From NCBI RefSeq assembly GCF_016907275.1, contig NZ_JAFBBP010000001.1, positions 5,260,001 through 5,324,000 of the forward strand: a DNA stretch of 64,000 nt, read 5' to 3'. Below, one piece after another: positions 1 to 6,975 of the stretch. The notes under the pieces were generated by a model. The model had not been told where the DNA came from, did not search any database, and saw only the letters and a program-made list of their open reading frames with translations. The translations under genes were made by a program, and so were the position numbers. The DNA is from Micromonospora luteifusca. Lineage in GTDB: Bacteria; Actinomycetota; Actinomycetes; Mycobacteriales; Micromonosporaceae. The stretch's first letter is position 1; the number at the start of each line of letters is the position of its first letter.

Positions 1-61
1 GTACTGGATCACCACGATCGACCTGGCCAACTGGATCACCAGCCGGGGCTACTCCGCCTGA
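1..61 (+). CDS. 3' end of an unidentified protein gene (partial)
   Basis: The window opens inside a plus-strand reading frame that starts at base 2 and ends with TGA at 59-61. The visible C-terminus is YWITTIDLANWITSRGYSA. Only 19 residues are available, which is too few to assign a family. A strong hairpin follows 17 bases after the stop, as expected for the end of a transcription unit. Confidence 0.6.
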   Translation, partial: YWITTIDLANWITSRGYSA

Positions 62-78
62 CCCAGGCACGCTGACCG

Positions 79-117
79 CCGCGGGCGCCGTCCCTCACGA
101 GGGGCCGGCGCCCGCGG
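79..117. terminator. Hairpin terminator after the first partial gene
   Basis: Bases 79-90 and 106-117 form a perfect 12-bp GC-rich inverted repeat with a 15-nt loop. A short T-containing stretch (gtcttt) follows. It lies between the stop at 61 and the start of the next co-directional gene at 196, so it probably separates two transcription units. Confidence 0.75.
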
Positions 118-195
118 TGTCTTTCCGAAGCGGTCCGGGGTACGCCGCCATCGACGACTCTCGTCCGGGGCGGTGAACCGTGGCAGACTGCGGCC

Positions 196-942
196 GTGGT
201 GGATGAATCGGTTGGTCGGGCCGGCCGTCGGCCCGTCCTGCTGCTGCTGCACGGGATGGGGGCGACCGGGGACGTCTGGTTGCCCTGGGCGCCGCTGCTG
301 GAGCAGCACTGGCCCGGGCGGTGGCTGGCACCGGACCTCGCCGGCCACGGCTGGGCGGCGCCGCTGCCGTCGTACTCCTTCGAGGGTTTCGCCCGGCAGA
401 TCGCGCAGGGTCTGGCCTCCGACGACCGCGTCGTCGTGCTCGGGCACTCGCTCGGTGGGGTCGTCGGCCTGGCGCTGGCCGCCCGTGCCGCCGGAATACC
501 GGTGGACGCGGTGGTCGGGCTGGGCATCAAGGCGCTCTGGTCACCCGCCGAGCTGGAACGCGCCGCCGACCTGGCCGCGCGTCCGGTGAGCTGGTTCGCC
601 AGCCGTACCGAGGCGGCCCGCCGTTACCTGCGCGTCGCCGGACTGGCCGGTCTGCTCCCGCCGGACCACCCGGTGGTGGACGCCGGGCTGCGTCAGGTCG
701 ACGGCCGGTGGCGTCTCGCCATGGATCCGAACGCCTTCGCCGTCGGCGAGCCCAACCTGGCCGCACTACTGGCGGCGATCGACGTGCCGGTGGTGCTGGC
801 GCGCGGTGAACACGACCCGATGGTCACCGACGCTCAGCTCAAGGAGTACGACGTACCGGTCGCCACTCTGCCCGGTCTCGGGCACAACGCGCACGTGGAG
901 GACCCGGCGGCCGTGCTGGCGCTGCTCGACCCGTACCGCTGA
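196..942 (+). CDS. Alpha/beta-hydrolase fold protein
   Basis: This is a 248-residue single-domain alpha/beta hydrolase. The oxyanion-hole segment LLLLHGMG is at residues 15-22. The nucleophile elbow GHSLGG places the catalytic serine at Ser85, with Asp207 (GEHDP) and His230 (LGHN) as the likely triad partners. The GTG at 196 keeps the fold complete and no in-frame upstream alternative is convincing. Members of this family are esterases, lipases or C-C hydrolases, and the substrate cannot be read from the sequence. There is no signal peptide, so it is probably cytosolic. The gene stands alone and converges on the teichoic-acid-type gene ending at 947, with only 4 bases between the two stop codons. 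Confidence 0.85.
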   Translation: MVDESVGRAGRRPVLLLLHGMGATGDVWLPWAPLLEQHWPGRWLAPDLAGHGWAAPLPSYSFEGFARQIAQGLASDDRVVVLGHSLGGVVGLALAARAAGIPVDAVVGLGIKALWSPAELERAADLAARPVSWFASRTEAARRYLRVAGLAGLLPPDHPVVDAGLRQVDGRWRLAMDPNAFAVGEPNLAALLAAIDVPVVLARGEHDPMVTDAQLKEYDVPVATLPGLGHNAHVEDPAAVLALLDPYR

Positions 943-946
943 GCGG

Positions 947-2617
947 CTATGCCTGTGCGGACGCGGTCAGTTCCTTCGCGGGCATCAGCTCCCGGCGGGC
1001 GGCGGTCAGGAAGGCCTCGGCGTACGACTCGGCGGGGAAGTCACCCAGGTAACGCCGGCGGGTCGCCCAGCGCTCCGCGGCCAGCGGGTCGGTGTCCAGC
1101 AGCGCGGTCAGCACCTCGTCCACGTTGGACACGTCCCGACGCAGCACGTAACCCGACGCGGCCAGCGGGAAACGCTCGGCGAACTGGTCGCCCTCGTCGC
1201 CCATGTCGGTGACCGCGTACGGCTTGCTGGAGTAGAGGTAGTCCGAGATCACCCCGGACACGTCGGAGATCAGCGCGTCCGACCGGTTCACGCACTCGGT
1301 CAGGCTCAGCGCCCGGGCGGCCGCGCCGACCACGTGCTGGCGTCCGCTGCGGGCCCGGTCGGCCACGAGCAGCTCGGTCAGCCGGCTGAGCTGGCGGGCC
1401 GATGCCGGGTTCTGCGCCGTGTACGGGTGTGCCCGCAGGATCACGGTCGCGCCGCGCGCCAGCAGCCGATGCAGCAGTTCCTCCGCCACCGGCAGCGAGC
1501 AGTAGTCGGCGTCGGCGTGGTGCCCGGTCCAGGTCGGGGTGTAGAGCACCGTCGGTTGTCCCAAGCCCCGCGCCGGCTCCGGGCGTACCGCGATCGACTC
1601 GACCTGCGGCCGGCCCACCACCACGAACTTCTCTGCCGGGATCTGCACCCCGGCGCGGGCGTACCGGTCGATCGCCGCCGGTCCGGCCACGAAGATCCGG
1701 TCGAAGATGCCGGACACCGGGTTGGCGCTCGGCGCCTTGTCGCTGTCGCCGTGGTGCAACTGGACGTGGGTGAGCTGGGTGAAGCGGATGCAGTGGCTGT
1801 TCTTCGCCCCGTGGTTGACGTAGAACGCCGCCCGCAGGCTCGGCACCAGTACCTCGTCCATGGCCCGCAGGGTGGGGCAGTAGACCACCGGCGCGTCGGT
1901 GGCCGCGGCGATCGGGGCCAGGAACTCCGGCTCGCGCAGCACGACCAGGAACGGCCGGCCGATCCGTTCCAGGTACGGCAGCCACATGGTGACCTGGTAT
2001 TCCGAGCCGGGCGGCGCGGAGAAGTAGAGCAGGAACTCCGGCTGGTGCCGGCGCAGCGCCCGGGCGACCGGCCCGCCACCGGCTCCTGGCCGGAACCGCC
2101 GCCGGGCCAGGTCCAGGGCGACCACACCGGTGCCCGCGCCGACCAATAGGCTGGCGGCCAGCGCCACGCCGGCCGGCAGGGTGAGTGCAGCGGCGATCGC
2201 CAGGGCGGCGAGCAGCCCGAGCAGGGCGGTGCCGAGCCGGTCGGCGATCAGCGGCGTCCAGGCGCGCACCGGCAGGTTGGCGGCCCGGATCTCCAGGTTG
2301 CCGGCGGTGCGCAGCGGCCCCACCAGCAGCACCAGCCCCAGCAGGACCAGTGCGGTGGCGACAAGCGTGAGGTTGAGCCCGTCGTCCAGCCGCCGGGAGT
2401 AACCGACCAGGATCGCGGCGGCGATCAGCGTCGTCTCCGCGACGAGGTCGGCGTTGGGCCGGATCCGTTGCTCGGCGGCGGAGGCGGCCAGCGCGGCGAC
2501 GGCCAGCGCCAGCCCCCAACCGGTGGCGCCGGTGAGCGCCAGCACGACGAAGGCCAGCACGGCCAATCCGGTGCTGAGGCACCGGGCAGCCAGCTTTCGG
2601 ACCAGATCGCCGCGCAT
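947..2617 (-). CDS. CDP-glycerol/ribitol glycerophosphotransferase family membrane protein (teichoic acid polymerase-like), copy 1
   Basis: This 556-residue protein has several hydrophobic helices in roughly the first 170 residues, followed by a cytoplasmic transferase domain. The transferase domain carries hallmarks of the Glyphos_transf (TagF/TarL) family: HHGDSDK with His288-His289 at the CDP-polyol-binding loop, and near the C-terminus an acceptor-phosphate loop ISDVSGVISDY. TagF-type enzymes add polyol-phosphate units from CDP-glycerol or CDP-ribitol to a lipid-linked primer. The membrane-anchored N-terminus differs from Firmicute TagF, which is only peripherally attached. It lies 33 bp downstream of the cytidylyltransferase/reductase gene and is probably co-transcribed with it. 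A paralogue of the same architecture is encoded at 9319-11079. The polyol specificity (glycerol or ribitol) is inferred from that neighbour only. Confidence 0.85.
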   Translation of the reverse strand: MRGDLVRKLAARCLSTGLAVLAFVVLALTGATGWGLALAVAALAASAAEQRIRPNADLVAETTLIAAAILVGYSRRLDDGLNLTLVATALVLLGLVLLVGPLRTAGNLEIRAANLPVRAWTPLIADRLGTALLGLLAALAIAAALTLPAGVALAASLLVGAGTGVVALDLARRRFRPGAGGGPVARALRRHQPEFLLYFSAPPGSEYQVTMWLPYLERIGRPFLVVLREPEFLAPIAAATDAPVVYCPTLRAMDEVLVPSLRAAFYVNHGAKNSHCIRFTQLTHVQLHHGDSDKAPSANPVSGIFDRIFVAGPAAIDRYARAGVQIPAEKFVVVGRPQVESIAVRPEPARGLGQPTVLYTPTWTGHHADADYCSLPVAEELLHRLLARGATVILRAHPYTAQNPASARQLSRLTELLVADRARSGRQHVVGAAARALSLTECVNRSDALISDVSGVISDYLYSSKPYAVTDMGDEGDQFAERFPLAASGYVLRRDVSNVDEVLTALLDTDPLAAERWATRRRYLGDFPAESYAEAFLTAARRELMPAKELTASAQA

Positions 2618-2650
2618 GTCGCTCCGTTCGTGGTTCCGCAGCCGTCAGCG

Positions 2651-4168
2651 TCAGTTCGCGGACGCCGCGCTGGCCGGCGCCTCGACCTGACTCGACCCGG
2701 ACTGGGTCGGCACGCTCGGCGCGGGCCCGTCGCCGGGCGCCCGGCGTACGTCGATCACCTGGCCGGTCAGGTCGGAGATCAGCACGTCCAGTGACGACTG
2801 GGCGACTGCCTCCGCGGCGAGCAGGGTGTGCTCCGGCTCCTCGCCGAACGCCCGCGTCCGCATGGGCGTGGCGGTCCGTTCCGGGTTGATGCAGTTGACG
2901 CGGACGCCGACGTCGGCCCACTCGTCGGCGAGCGCCTGGGTGAGGTTGACCAGGGCCGCCTTGGTGGCCGAGTAGAGCGCGTAGCGGGCCCGGCCCCGGG
3001 TGTAGGAGCTGGACGTGTAGAGCAGCAGTTGACCCTTGGTCTGCTGCAGGTACGGAAGGGCCTGGCGGGCGATGGTCACCGGGCCGACGAAGTTGACCTG
3101 GAGCAGCCGGTCCATGGTCTCCTCGTCCATCTCGGCGAGGGCGCCCTTCTCCAGGATGCCGGCGGTGACCACCACGTGGTCGATCCGACCGGTGGCCTCG
3201 AAGGCGGTCGTCAACGCGGCCCCGACGTCCTTGGCCCGCTCCACGTGGGTGCCGGTGCTGGAACGGCTGAACGGGAAGACCTGGGCGCCGTAGCGCCGGG
3301 CCAGCTCGGTCAACTCGTGGCCGATGCCGTAGCTGCCGCCGAACACCACGATGGTGCGGCCGGTCAGCTCCTCGCTGTAGCTGCGGTGGTCGGTCAGCCG
3401 GGGCGCCTGCGCCGCGGCGAGCTGGAAGAGCTTGTCCGCCAGGTGTACGTCGACCGGGTGGGTGACCTTGATGTTCTCGTCCGAACCGTCGATCACCTTG
3501 ATCGGGGTGCCGGGCAGGTAGCGCAGCACCACGCCGCAGTCGTCGGTGGCGGCGAAGTCCGGGTCGTCCTCGGCGATCCGGTACGCCTCGCGGATCGTGG
3601 GGGAGCGGAACGCCTGCGGGGTCTGCCCGCGGCGCAGCCGGGACCGCACCGGGATGTCGGTGATGCAGTCGTTGTCGTCCACCTGGATGATCGTGTCCGC
3701 GGACGGAATGGCCACGTCCACGGCGTCGTAGGTCCAGAGCGCGTTGACGCACTCCCGCACGATCCTGCCGCTGAGCAGCGGGCGCACCGCGTCGTGGAAG
3801 AGGATGTTGCAGTCCGCCGGGCCGACCGCGTCCAGTGCGATCCGGGTGGTGGCGTTGCGGGTGTCACCGCCCTCGATCACCTTGGTGACCTTGCGCAGAC
3901 CCGCCTTTTCGACGATCTGCCGGGCGTCGTCGACGTGGCCGGCCGCCATCAGCACGATGATCTCGTCGATCTCCGGGGCGGCCTCGAAGACCGCCAGGGT
4001 GTGCTCGATGATCGGCTTGCCGGCGATCTTCAGCAGTTGCTTCGGGATGCCGAGGCCCAACCGGGTCCCGGTGCCTCCGGCCAGAACCACCGCCACCGTC
4101 CGTGAGGGCCGCCACGGCACCGAGGTCTCCGCTGTGGCGTCCGGGCCAGTGGTCTGGTCCTGCGTCAT
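2651..4168 (-). CDS. Bifunctional ribitol-5-phosphate cytidylyltransferase / SDR reductase fusion (Acs1/Bcs1-like)
   Basis: This is a 505-residue two-domain protein. Residues about 25-255 are an IspD-type nucleotidyltransferase with the CTP-binding loop LAGGTGTRLG (29-38) and the conserved lysine in IPKQLL. Residues about 270-490 are a short-chain dehydrogenase with a GGSYGIG nucleotide loop and the catalytic pair Tyr399/Lys403 (YSATK). The same domain order occurs in Acs1/Bcs1 of Haemophilus, which reduces ribulose-5-phosphate to ribitol-5-phosphate and activates it as CDP-ribitol. The role here is therefore probably CDP-ribitol supply to the neighbouring teichoic-acid polymerases. It is too long, and in the wrong context, to be only the isoprenoid enzyme IspD. 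The ATG at 4168 has a GAGG ribosome site about 9 nt upstream. A 145-bp gap separates it from tagH, so it may have its own promoter. Confidence 0.85.
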   Translation of the reverse strand: MTQDQTTGPDATAETSVPWRPSRTVAVVLAGGTGTRLGLGIPKQLLKIAGKPIIEHTLAVFEAAPEIDEIIVLMAAGHVDDARQIVEKAGLRKVTKVIEGGDTRNATTRIALDAVGPADCNILFHDAVRPLLSGRIVRECVNALWTYDAVDVAIPSADTIIQVDDNDCITDIPVRSRLRRGQTPQAFRSPTIREAYRIAEDDPDFAATDDCGVVLRYLPGTPIKVIDGSDENIKVTHPVDVHLADKLFQLAAAQAPRLTDHRSYSEELTGRTIVVFGGSYGIGHELTELARRYGAQVFPFSRSSTGTHVERAKDVGAALTTAFEATGRIDHVVVTAGILEKGALAEMDEETMDRLLQVNFVGPVTIARQALPYLQQTKGQLLLYTSSSYTRGRARYALYSATKAALVNLTQALADEWADVGVRVNCINPERTATPMRTRAFGEEPEHTLLAAEAVAQSSLDVLISDLTGQVIDVRRAPGDGPAPSVPTQSGSSQVEAPASAASAN

Positions 4169-4313
4169 TGCCGGATCCTCACTCTCAGCGATGCGTTAAC
4201 GGAAGGTTCCGCCCGAGCGGCGACGGAATGAACCTTAACGCGCGGACCGCGCCGCCCCAACGCGGGCGACGCGGCCCGTGGTGCCGTGTCGATGCCGGGT
4301 GTTCGCCGGCGCC

Positions 4314-5132
4314 CTACTTGCTGTTCGCGTACGCCTCGTATGCCTGGATGACCTCGTCGGTGGGCCCGTCCATCCGCAGGACGCCCGATTCCAACCAGAT
4401 CGTTCGTTCGCAGGTGTCCCGTACGGAGGAGAGCTGGTGGCTGACGAGGAACACCGTGCCCGCGCCCTCCCGCAGCTCCCGAACCCGCTGCTCGCTGCGC
4501 TTGCGGAAGCCCTTGTCGCCGGTGGCGAGCGCCTCGTCGATGAGCAGCACGTCGTGCTTCTTGGCGGCGGCGATGGAGAACCGCAGCCGGGCCGCCATGC
4601 CGGAGGAGTACGTCCGCATCGGCAGGCTGGCGAAGTCGCCCCGCTCGTTGATCCCGGAGAACTCGATGATCCCCGCGGCCTGCTTGGCCACGTCGTCGGG
4701 GTGCATGCCCATGGCCAGGCAACCGAGGGTGACGTTGCGCTCGCCGGAGAGGTCGTTGAGCAGGGCGGCGTTCACGCCCAGCAGCGACGGTTGCCCCTGG
4801 GTGTGGATCGCGCCCCGGTTGACCGGCAGCAGGCCGGCGATGGCCCGCAGGATGGTGGACTTGCCGGAGCCGTTGCTGCCGATCAGGCCGATGGCCTCGC
4901 CCCGGTACGCGGTGAAGGAGACGCCCTTGACCGCGTGCACCTCCCGGACGTTCGGTGCGTTGGTGCGCTTGACCAGGCGGCGCAGCGCGGCGACCGGCGT
5001 GGTGCCGCCGGTAGCCCCCTGGTGCACCCGGTAGATGATGTGCGCGTCGTCGACCACCACGGTCGGGATGCGCTCCTGGGTCGAGGTCATTGTCGCGGTG
5101 GCCTCGGGGGAGGCCTCGATGTGCTCAACCAC
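4314..5132 (-). CDS. tagH: Teichoic acid/polysaccharide ABC exporter, ATP-binding subunit (TagH/Wzt-like)
   Basis: This is a 272-residue ABC ATPase. The Walker A motif GSNGSGKST is at residues 85-93, the signature YSSGMA at 175-180 and Walker B LLIDEA at 196-201. The N-terminal 60 residues and the short ALATGD D-loop are typical of the TagH/RfbE/Wzt subgroup that exports finished lipid-linked polymers. There is no long C-terminal carbohydrate-binding domain of the Wzt type, which suggests chain-terminus recognition is absent, as in TagH. The start codon overlaps the end of the permease gene by 8 bp, so the two subunits are translationally coupled. It presumably exports the polymer made by the adjacent polymerases across the cytoplasmic membrane. 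Confidence 0.88.
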   Translation of the reverse strand: MVEHIEASPEATATMTSTQERIPTVVVDDAHIIYRVHQGATGGTTPVAALRRLVKRTNAPNVREVHAVKGVSFTAYRGEAIGLIGSNGSGKSTILRAIAGLLPVNRGAIHTQGQPSLLGVNAALLNDLSGERNVTLGCLAMGMHPDDVAKQAAGIIEFSGINERGDFASLPMRTYSSGMAARLRFSIAAAKKHDVLLIDEALATGDKGFRKRSEQRVRELREGAGTVFLVSHQLSSVRDTCERTIWLESGVLRMDGPTDEVIQAYEAYANSK

Positions 5133-6018
5133 GGCCGTACTCCTGTTCGCCGCGCCAGAAGTAGATGAAACCGCCGATTCCGGCGACCAACGCCCACCCG
5201 CCGCCGACCAGCCACAGCTGGGTCAGTGACTCGTTGAGCAACGGTGCTTCCTCCATCAGCGTGTACCGCGCGAGCTCGATGTAGACCAGCAACGGGTTGT
5301 ACTGCACGAGCGTCGTCGCCCAGCCGGGCAGCCGATCGAAGAGGCTGACGCTGTAGAGGACGCCGGAGCCGTACATCCAGGTGCGCAGGACGAACGGCAT
5401 GACCTGTTTGAGGTCGCTCGCCTTGGAGCCCAGTCGGGCCACCAGCAGCACCACGCCCGCGTTGAACACTGCCTGCAGGATCAGCGCCGGCACCAGCAGC
5501 AGCCATTCCGGCGTGATCGGCTCGCCGGTGACCAGGACGATGCCGAGCAGCACCACCATCGAGGCCAGCAGTTGTTGGAACTGGGTCAACGTCGTGGACA
5601 GCGGCAGGCTGGCCCGGGGGAAGTGCAGTGCCCGGATCAACCCGAGGTTGCTGCTGATCGACTGGGTGCCGGCCAGGACCGCGCTCTGGGTGAAGTTGAA
5701 GATGAACAGCCCGGTGGTCAGGTAGGCGATGAAGTTGGGGATCTCCTTCTGCGCCAGCACCACCCCGAAGATCAGGTAGTAGACCGCCGCGTTGGTCAGC
5801 GGGGTCAGCACCTGCCAGAGCTGGCCCAGCTTGGCATTGCTGTAGGAGGCGACCAGCTTGGCGTTGGCGTACGCGGCGATGAAGTGCCGGTAGGCCCACA
5901 ATTGGCGGCTGTACTCGACGAGGGAGGGTCGCTCACCGGCGACCCGTAGCCCGTGCCGAGCGGCCAGCTGCGCCTGGGTCAGGCCCGTGTCAGGGTCGAC
6001 CAGCGCGGTGGTGGCCAT
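5125..6018 (-). CDS. tagG: Teichoic acid/polysaccharide ABC exporter, permease subunit (TagG/Wzm-like)
   Basis: This is a 297-residue ABC-2 type permease. A hydrophilic N-terminus of about 65 residues is followed by six hydrophobic segments, with the conserved inter-helix stretch around VYYLIFGVVLAQKEIPNF that is typical of TagG/RfbA permeases. It pairs with the ATPase encoded immediately downstream. The gene is the first of the minus-strand run 6018 to 947. A TAGGAT -10 box lies at 6074-6069 on the minus strand and a GGAG ribosome site precedes the ATG. It is divergent from a TetR-family regulator across a 178-bp promoter region, so control by that regulator is plausible but not shown. Confidence 0.88.
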   Translation of the reverse strand: MATTALVDPDTGLTQAQLAARHGLRVAGERPSLVEYSRQLWAYRHFIAAYANAKLVASYSNAKLGQLWQVLTPLTNAAVYYLIFGVVLAQKEIPNFIAYLTTGLFIFNFTQSAVLAGTQSISSNLGLIRALHFPRASLPLSTTLTQFQQLLASMVVLLGIVLVTGEPITPEWLLLVPALILQAVFNAGVVLLVARLGSKASDLKQVMPFVLRTWMYGSGVLYSVSLFDRLPGWATTLVQYNPLLVYIELARYTLMEEAPLLNESLTQLWLVGGGWALVAGIGGFIYFWRGEQEYGRG

Positions 6019-6061
6019 GGAAATGGCGCTCCGATCTTTCGTGCAGACGGGTGGCTCGCGA

Positions 6062-6074
6062 CGATGGAATCCTA
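6062..6074 (-). promoter_or_regulatory. Likely -10 box and start site for the tagG-tagH operon
   Basis: Read on the minus strand, TAGGAT at 6074-6069 is a good actinobacterial -10 hexamer. Transcription would begin near 6062, giving a leader of about 44 nt that contains the GGAG ribosome site before the ATG at 6018. No clear -35 was identified. Confidence 0.4.
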
Positions 6075-6138
6075 GTGGGAGATGTGCGCGGGGCGCCGCC
6101 TCGTCGCTGCGAGGACAGTAGTCCGAAACACGTCGGGA

Positions 6139-6166
6139 CGCAACCGTATCGTCGTTGCGCTACCCT
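6139..6166 (+). promoter_or_regulatory. Candidate operator and -10 box of the TetR-family gene
   Basis: CGCAAC at 6139-6144 and GTTGCG at 6154-6159 form a 6-bp inverted repeat with 9-bp spacing. It sits directly upstream of a TACCCT -10 hexamer at 6161-6166. A dyad abutting the -10 of a TetR gene in a divergent intergenic region is a typical place for an autoregulatory operator. The arms are short, so the dyad could be chance. Confidence 0.35.
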
Positions 6167-6196
6167 GGGCACTGTGAGCTGCGAGAAGAGTCCCTG

Positions 6197-6835
6197 GTGA
6201 CGACTGAGAAGAGGCGTGCCCCGGCCGGTGCGGCGGTGCTCCGTGGCGAGATCACCACGGCCATCCGACGTGCGCTGATGCAGGAACTCGCCGCGGTCGG
6301 CTACGGCCGGCTCTCCATCGAGGCAGTGGCTCGCCGCGCCGGCGTCAGCAAGACGGCAATCTACCGACGGTGGAACTCCAAGCTCGACCTGGTGCTGGAG
6401 ATCGTCGCCGCGGCGGCGCACGGCAAGCTGCCGGCACTGGACACCGGCACCCTGCGCGGCGACCTCGCGCTGCTGTTCCAGGCGGTGGCGCACGCGCTGC
6501 GCCATCCGCTGGCGTCGCAGATCATCCCGGACCTGCTGGCCGAGGCGGCCCGCAACCCCACCATCGACGCGACCCTGCGTCAGGTGCTGCACGCCCGCCA
6601 ACAGGAGATCGGCGGTCGCCTGGTCACCCGCGCCGTGCAGCGCGGTGAGCTGCCCGGCGACACCGACCTGGACGCGGCGATCGACCTCATCGTGGGCCCG
6701 CTCTACTGGCGGCTCGCCATCGCCCGCCTCCCGCTCACCGACAGCTACCTCGAAAGCCTGGTCGAATCCGTGGCTGCCGGACTCGGCGCGGACAGCGCCC
6801 TGCCCCGCCCTCGGGTCGCCCCGATCTCCGGTTGA
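6197..6835 (+). CDS. TetR/AcrR-family transcriptional regulator
   Basis: This is a 212-residue one-component regulator. Residues about 12-60 form the TetR helix-turn-helix, ending in the family signature VSKTAIYRRWNSK. The rest is a helical ligand-binding and dimerisation domain of the kind often annotated TetR_C_33. The GTG at 6197 is chosen because a GAGAAGAG ribosome site ends 6 nt before it. An in-frame TTG at 6155 has no such site and would overlap the -10 box. The gene is divergent from the tagGH exporter genes and 140 bp upstream of the GT-C-like gene, so it may control either flank of the wall-polymer locus. The ligand is unknown. Confidence 0.87.
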   Translation: MTTEKRRAPAGAAVLRGEITTAIRRALMQELAAVGYGRLSIEAVARRAGVSKTAIYRRWNSKLDLVLEIVAAAAHGKLPALDTGTLRGDLALLFQAVAHALRHPLASQIIPDLLAEAARNPTIDATLRQVLHARQQEIGGRLVTRAVQRGELPGDTDLDAAIDLIVGPLYWRLAIARLPLTDSYLESLVESVAAGLGADSALPRPRVAPISG

Positions 6836-6975
6836 CCAGGCATCCGACACCCCGCCGCCCGCAGCAGCGGTCCCACTGTCCAATTCCGCTAGGCTGCCCC
6901 CTTGACACCCGGCTGTCATCGATCAGACATCCGCTTTCCGCCCCTCAACCCGCCGCCGGACGACAAGGACGCCCC

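Noticed and set aside
1041..3752. Long alternative frame across the polymerase and cytidylyltransferase genes
   Set aside because: It runs in a shifted frame through two well-supported genes, has Arg/Gly/Pro-rich composition typical of high-GC shadows, and matches no family.
2651..4168. Isoprenoid enzyme IspD
   Set aside because: The N-terminal domain is IspD-like, but the fused SDR domain and teichoic-acid neighbours fit CDP-ribitol synthesis better.
6902..6930. Promoter with a perfect TTGACA -35 before the GT-C-like gene
   Set aside because: TTGACA is present at 6902-6907, but the hexamer 17 nt downstream (AGACAT) is a poor -10. It is not reliable enough to annotate.
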